NCBI RefSeq assembly: GCF_965118125.1
Contig: NZ_OZ221287.1
Span: 2,790,001-2,854,000, forward strand
Length of the DNA: 64,000 bases
Direction: 5' to 3'
Origin: Pararobbsia alpina_A
Lineage (GTDB): Bacteria > Pseudomonadota > Gammaproteobacteria > Burkholderiales > Burkholderiaceae
Shown: piece by piece, positions 63,590 through 64,000 of the stretch
How the letters are laid out: each line of letters opens with the position of its first letter
Position numbering within the stretch: the first letter of the stretch is position 1
Position numbers and translations under genes: made by a program
Notes under the pieces: generated by a model
What the model saw: only the letters and a program-made list of their open reading frames with translations
Database searches by the model: none
Told to the model about the DNA's origin: nothing

Positions 63590-64000
63590 ATGTCGGAAAA
63601 CGTAGCACTGAAGATCGTCCAGCGAATCGCCACCGAACTCGCGGTGCAGCCGCGCCAGGTCGCCGCCGCCGTCGAACTGCTCGACGAAGGCGCCACGGTG
63701 CCGTTTATCGCGCGCTACCGTAAGGAAGTCACCGGCGACCTCGACGACACGCAACTCCGTAACCTCGAAGAACGCCTGATCTACCTGCGCGAGCTCGAAG
63801 ACCGCCGCGCCGCGATCCTCCAGAGCATCCAGGAACAGGGCAAGCTGACCGACGCACTGGCCGAAGCCATCGTTGCCGCGGACAGCAAGCAGACACTCGA
63901 AGATCTTTACCTCCCGTACAAGCAGAAGCGCCGCACGCGCGCTCAGATCGCCCGCGAAGCCGGCCTCGAGCCGCTCGCCCACGCCCTGCTCGCCGATCCG
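63590..64000 (+). CDS. tex: Transcription accessory protein Tex, N-terminal part
   Basis: The first 137 residues of a gene cut by the window end: MSENVALKIVQRIATEL, then the diagnostic AVELLDEGATVPFIARYRKE, VTGDLDDTQLRNLEERL and LEDLYLPYKQKRRTRAQIAREAGLEPLA. This is the Tex N-terminal helical domain; the full protein is ~770-790 residues with YqgF and S1 domains. It binds RNA and assists transcription under stress in several bacteria. The remainder lies outside the window. Confidence 0.93.
   Translation, partial: MSENVALKIVQRIATELAVQPRQVAAAVELLDEGATVPFIARYRKEVTGDLDDTQLRNLEERLIYLRELEDRRAAILQSIQEQGKLTDALAEAIVAADSKQTLEDLYLPYKQKRRTRAQIAREAGLEPLAHALLADP

Overview
The window reads as chromosomal DNA of a Burkholderiaceae bacterium, most like Paraburkholderia or Caballeronia. 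The evidence is the high GC by eye, the complete polyhydroxybutyrate block phaC-phaA-phaB-phaR, its placement next to pgeF, rluD and bamD, the liv-type and arabinoside ABC systems, and the dinG/yoaA-type helicase, ydcH-like gene and tex at the right end. I found no rRNA, tRNA, CRISPR array, transposase or integrase gene.

Layout. 0.2-8.8 kb: a two-component hub, with a FixJ-type regulator, a 1714-residue kinase-like/ATPase/GAF/histidine kinase, a stand-alone receiver, a second FixJ-type regulator and an AraC regulator. 8.9-14.5 kb: a secreted protein of unknown function and a five-gene branched-chain-amino-acid-type ABC operon, transcribed leftward. 15.0-18.8 kb: a secreted alpha/beta hydrolase, a TPR protein and two small proteins of unknown function. 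19.0-28.8 kb: an accessory patch holding a decayed YhcG-type nuclease gene, DinB-like and HEAT-repeat proteins, and a roughly 4 kb segment that carries an OsmC-YcaO fusion gene. That segment is bracketed by a direct repeat of about 750 bp, made of a complete PLP-dependent dehydratase gene on one side and a 5'-truncated copy on the other.

29-37.3 kb is housekeeping: phaR, phaB, phaA and phaC (leftward), pgeF and rluD (leftward), and bamD (rightward). 37.4-38.7 kb: a divergent Lrp-family regulator and a LysE exporter. 39.2-46.3 kb: an arabinoside catabolic cluster with a MalK-type ATPase, two permeases, a periplasmic binding protein, a cytoplasmic GH51 alpha-L-arabinofuranosidase and a GntR/FCD regulator. 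46.3-49.9 kb: a second accessory patch with a broken TolC-family gene and small lipoproteins. It begins directly behind the GntR gene and includes a 170-bp duplicate of that gene's 3' end. 50-53 kb: an ACT-domain protein, a bicupin, an SDR enzyme and a divergent LysR regulator.

53.5-59.4 kb has a LysR regulator, an Nramp manganese transporter, a Tat-exported bicupin oxalate decarboxylase, an extra TatA and a secreted hydrolase. Nramp, oxalate decarboxylase and TatA make a plausible functional set: metal supply, manganese enzyme and folded-protein export. 59.4-64 kb: an XPD-like DinG/YoaA helicase, a DUF465 protein, a secreted coiled-coil protein ending in a 22-glutamine run, and the start of tex, cut by the window edge.

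The least ordinary items are the kinase-like domain with a degenerate DFG motif, the OsmC-YcaO fusion inside repeat-bracketed DNA, the two islands that each duplicate the 3' end of a flanking gene, the TatA/oxalate decarboxylase/Nramp neighbourhood, and the long palindrome ahead of the arabinoside cluster.
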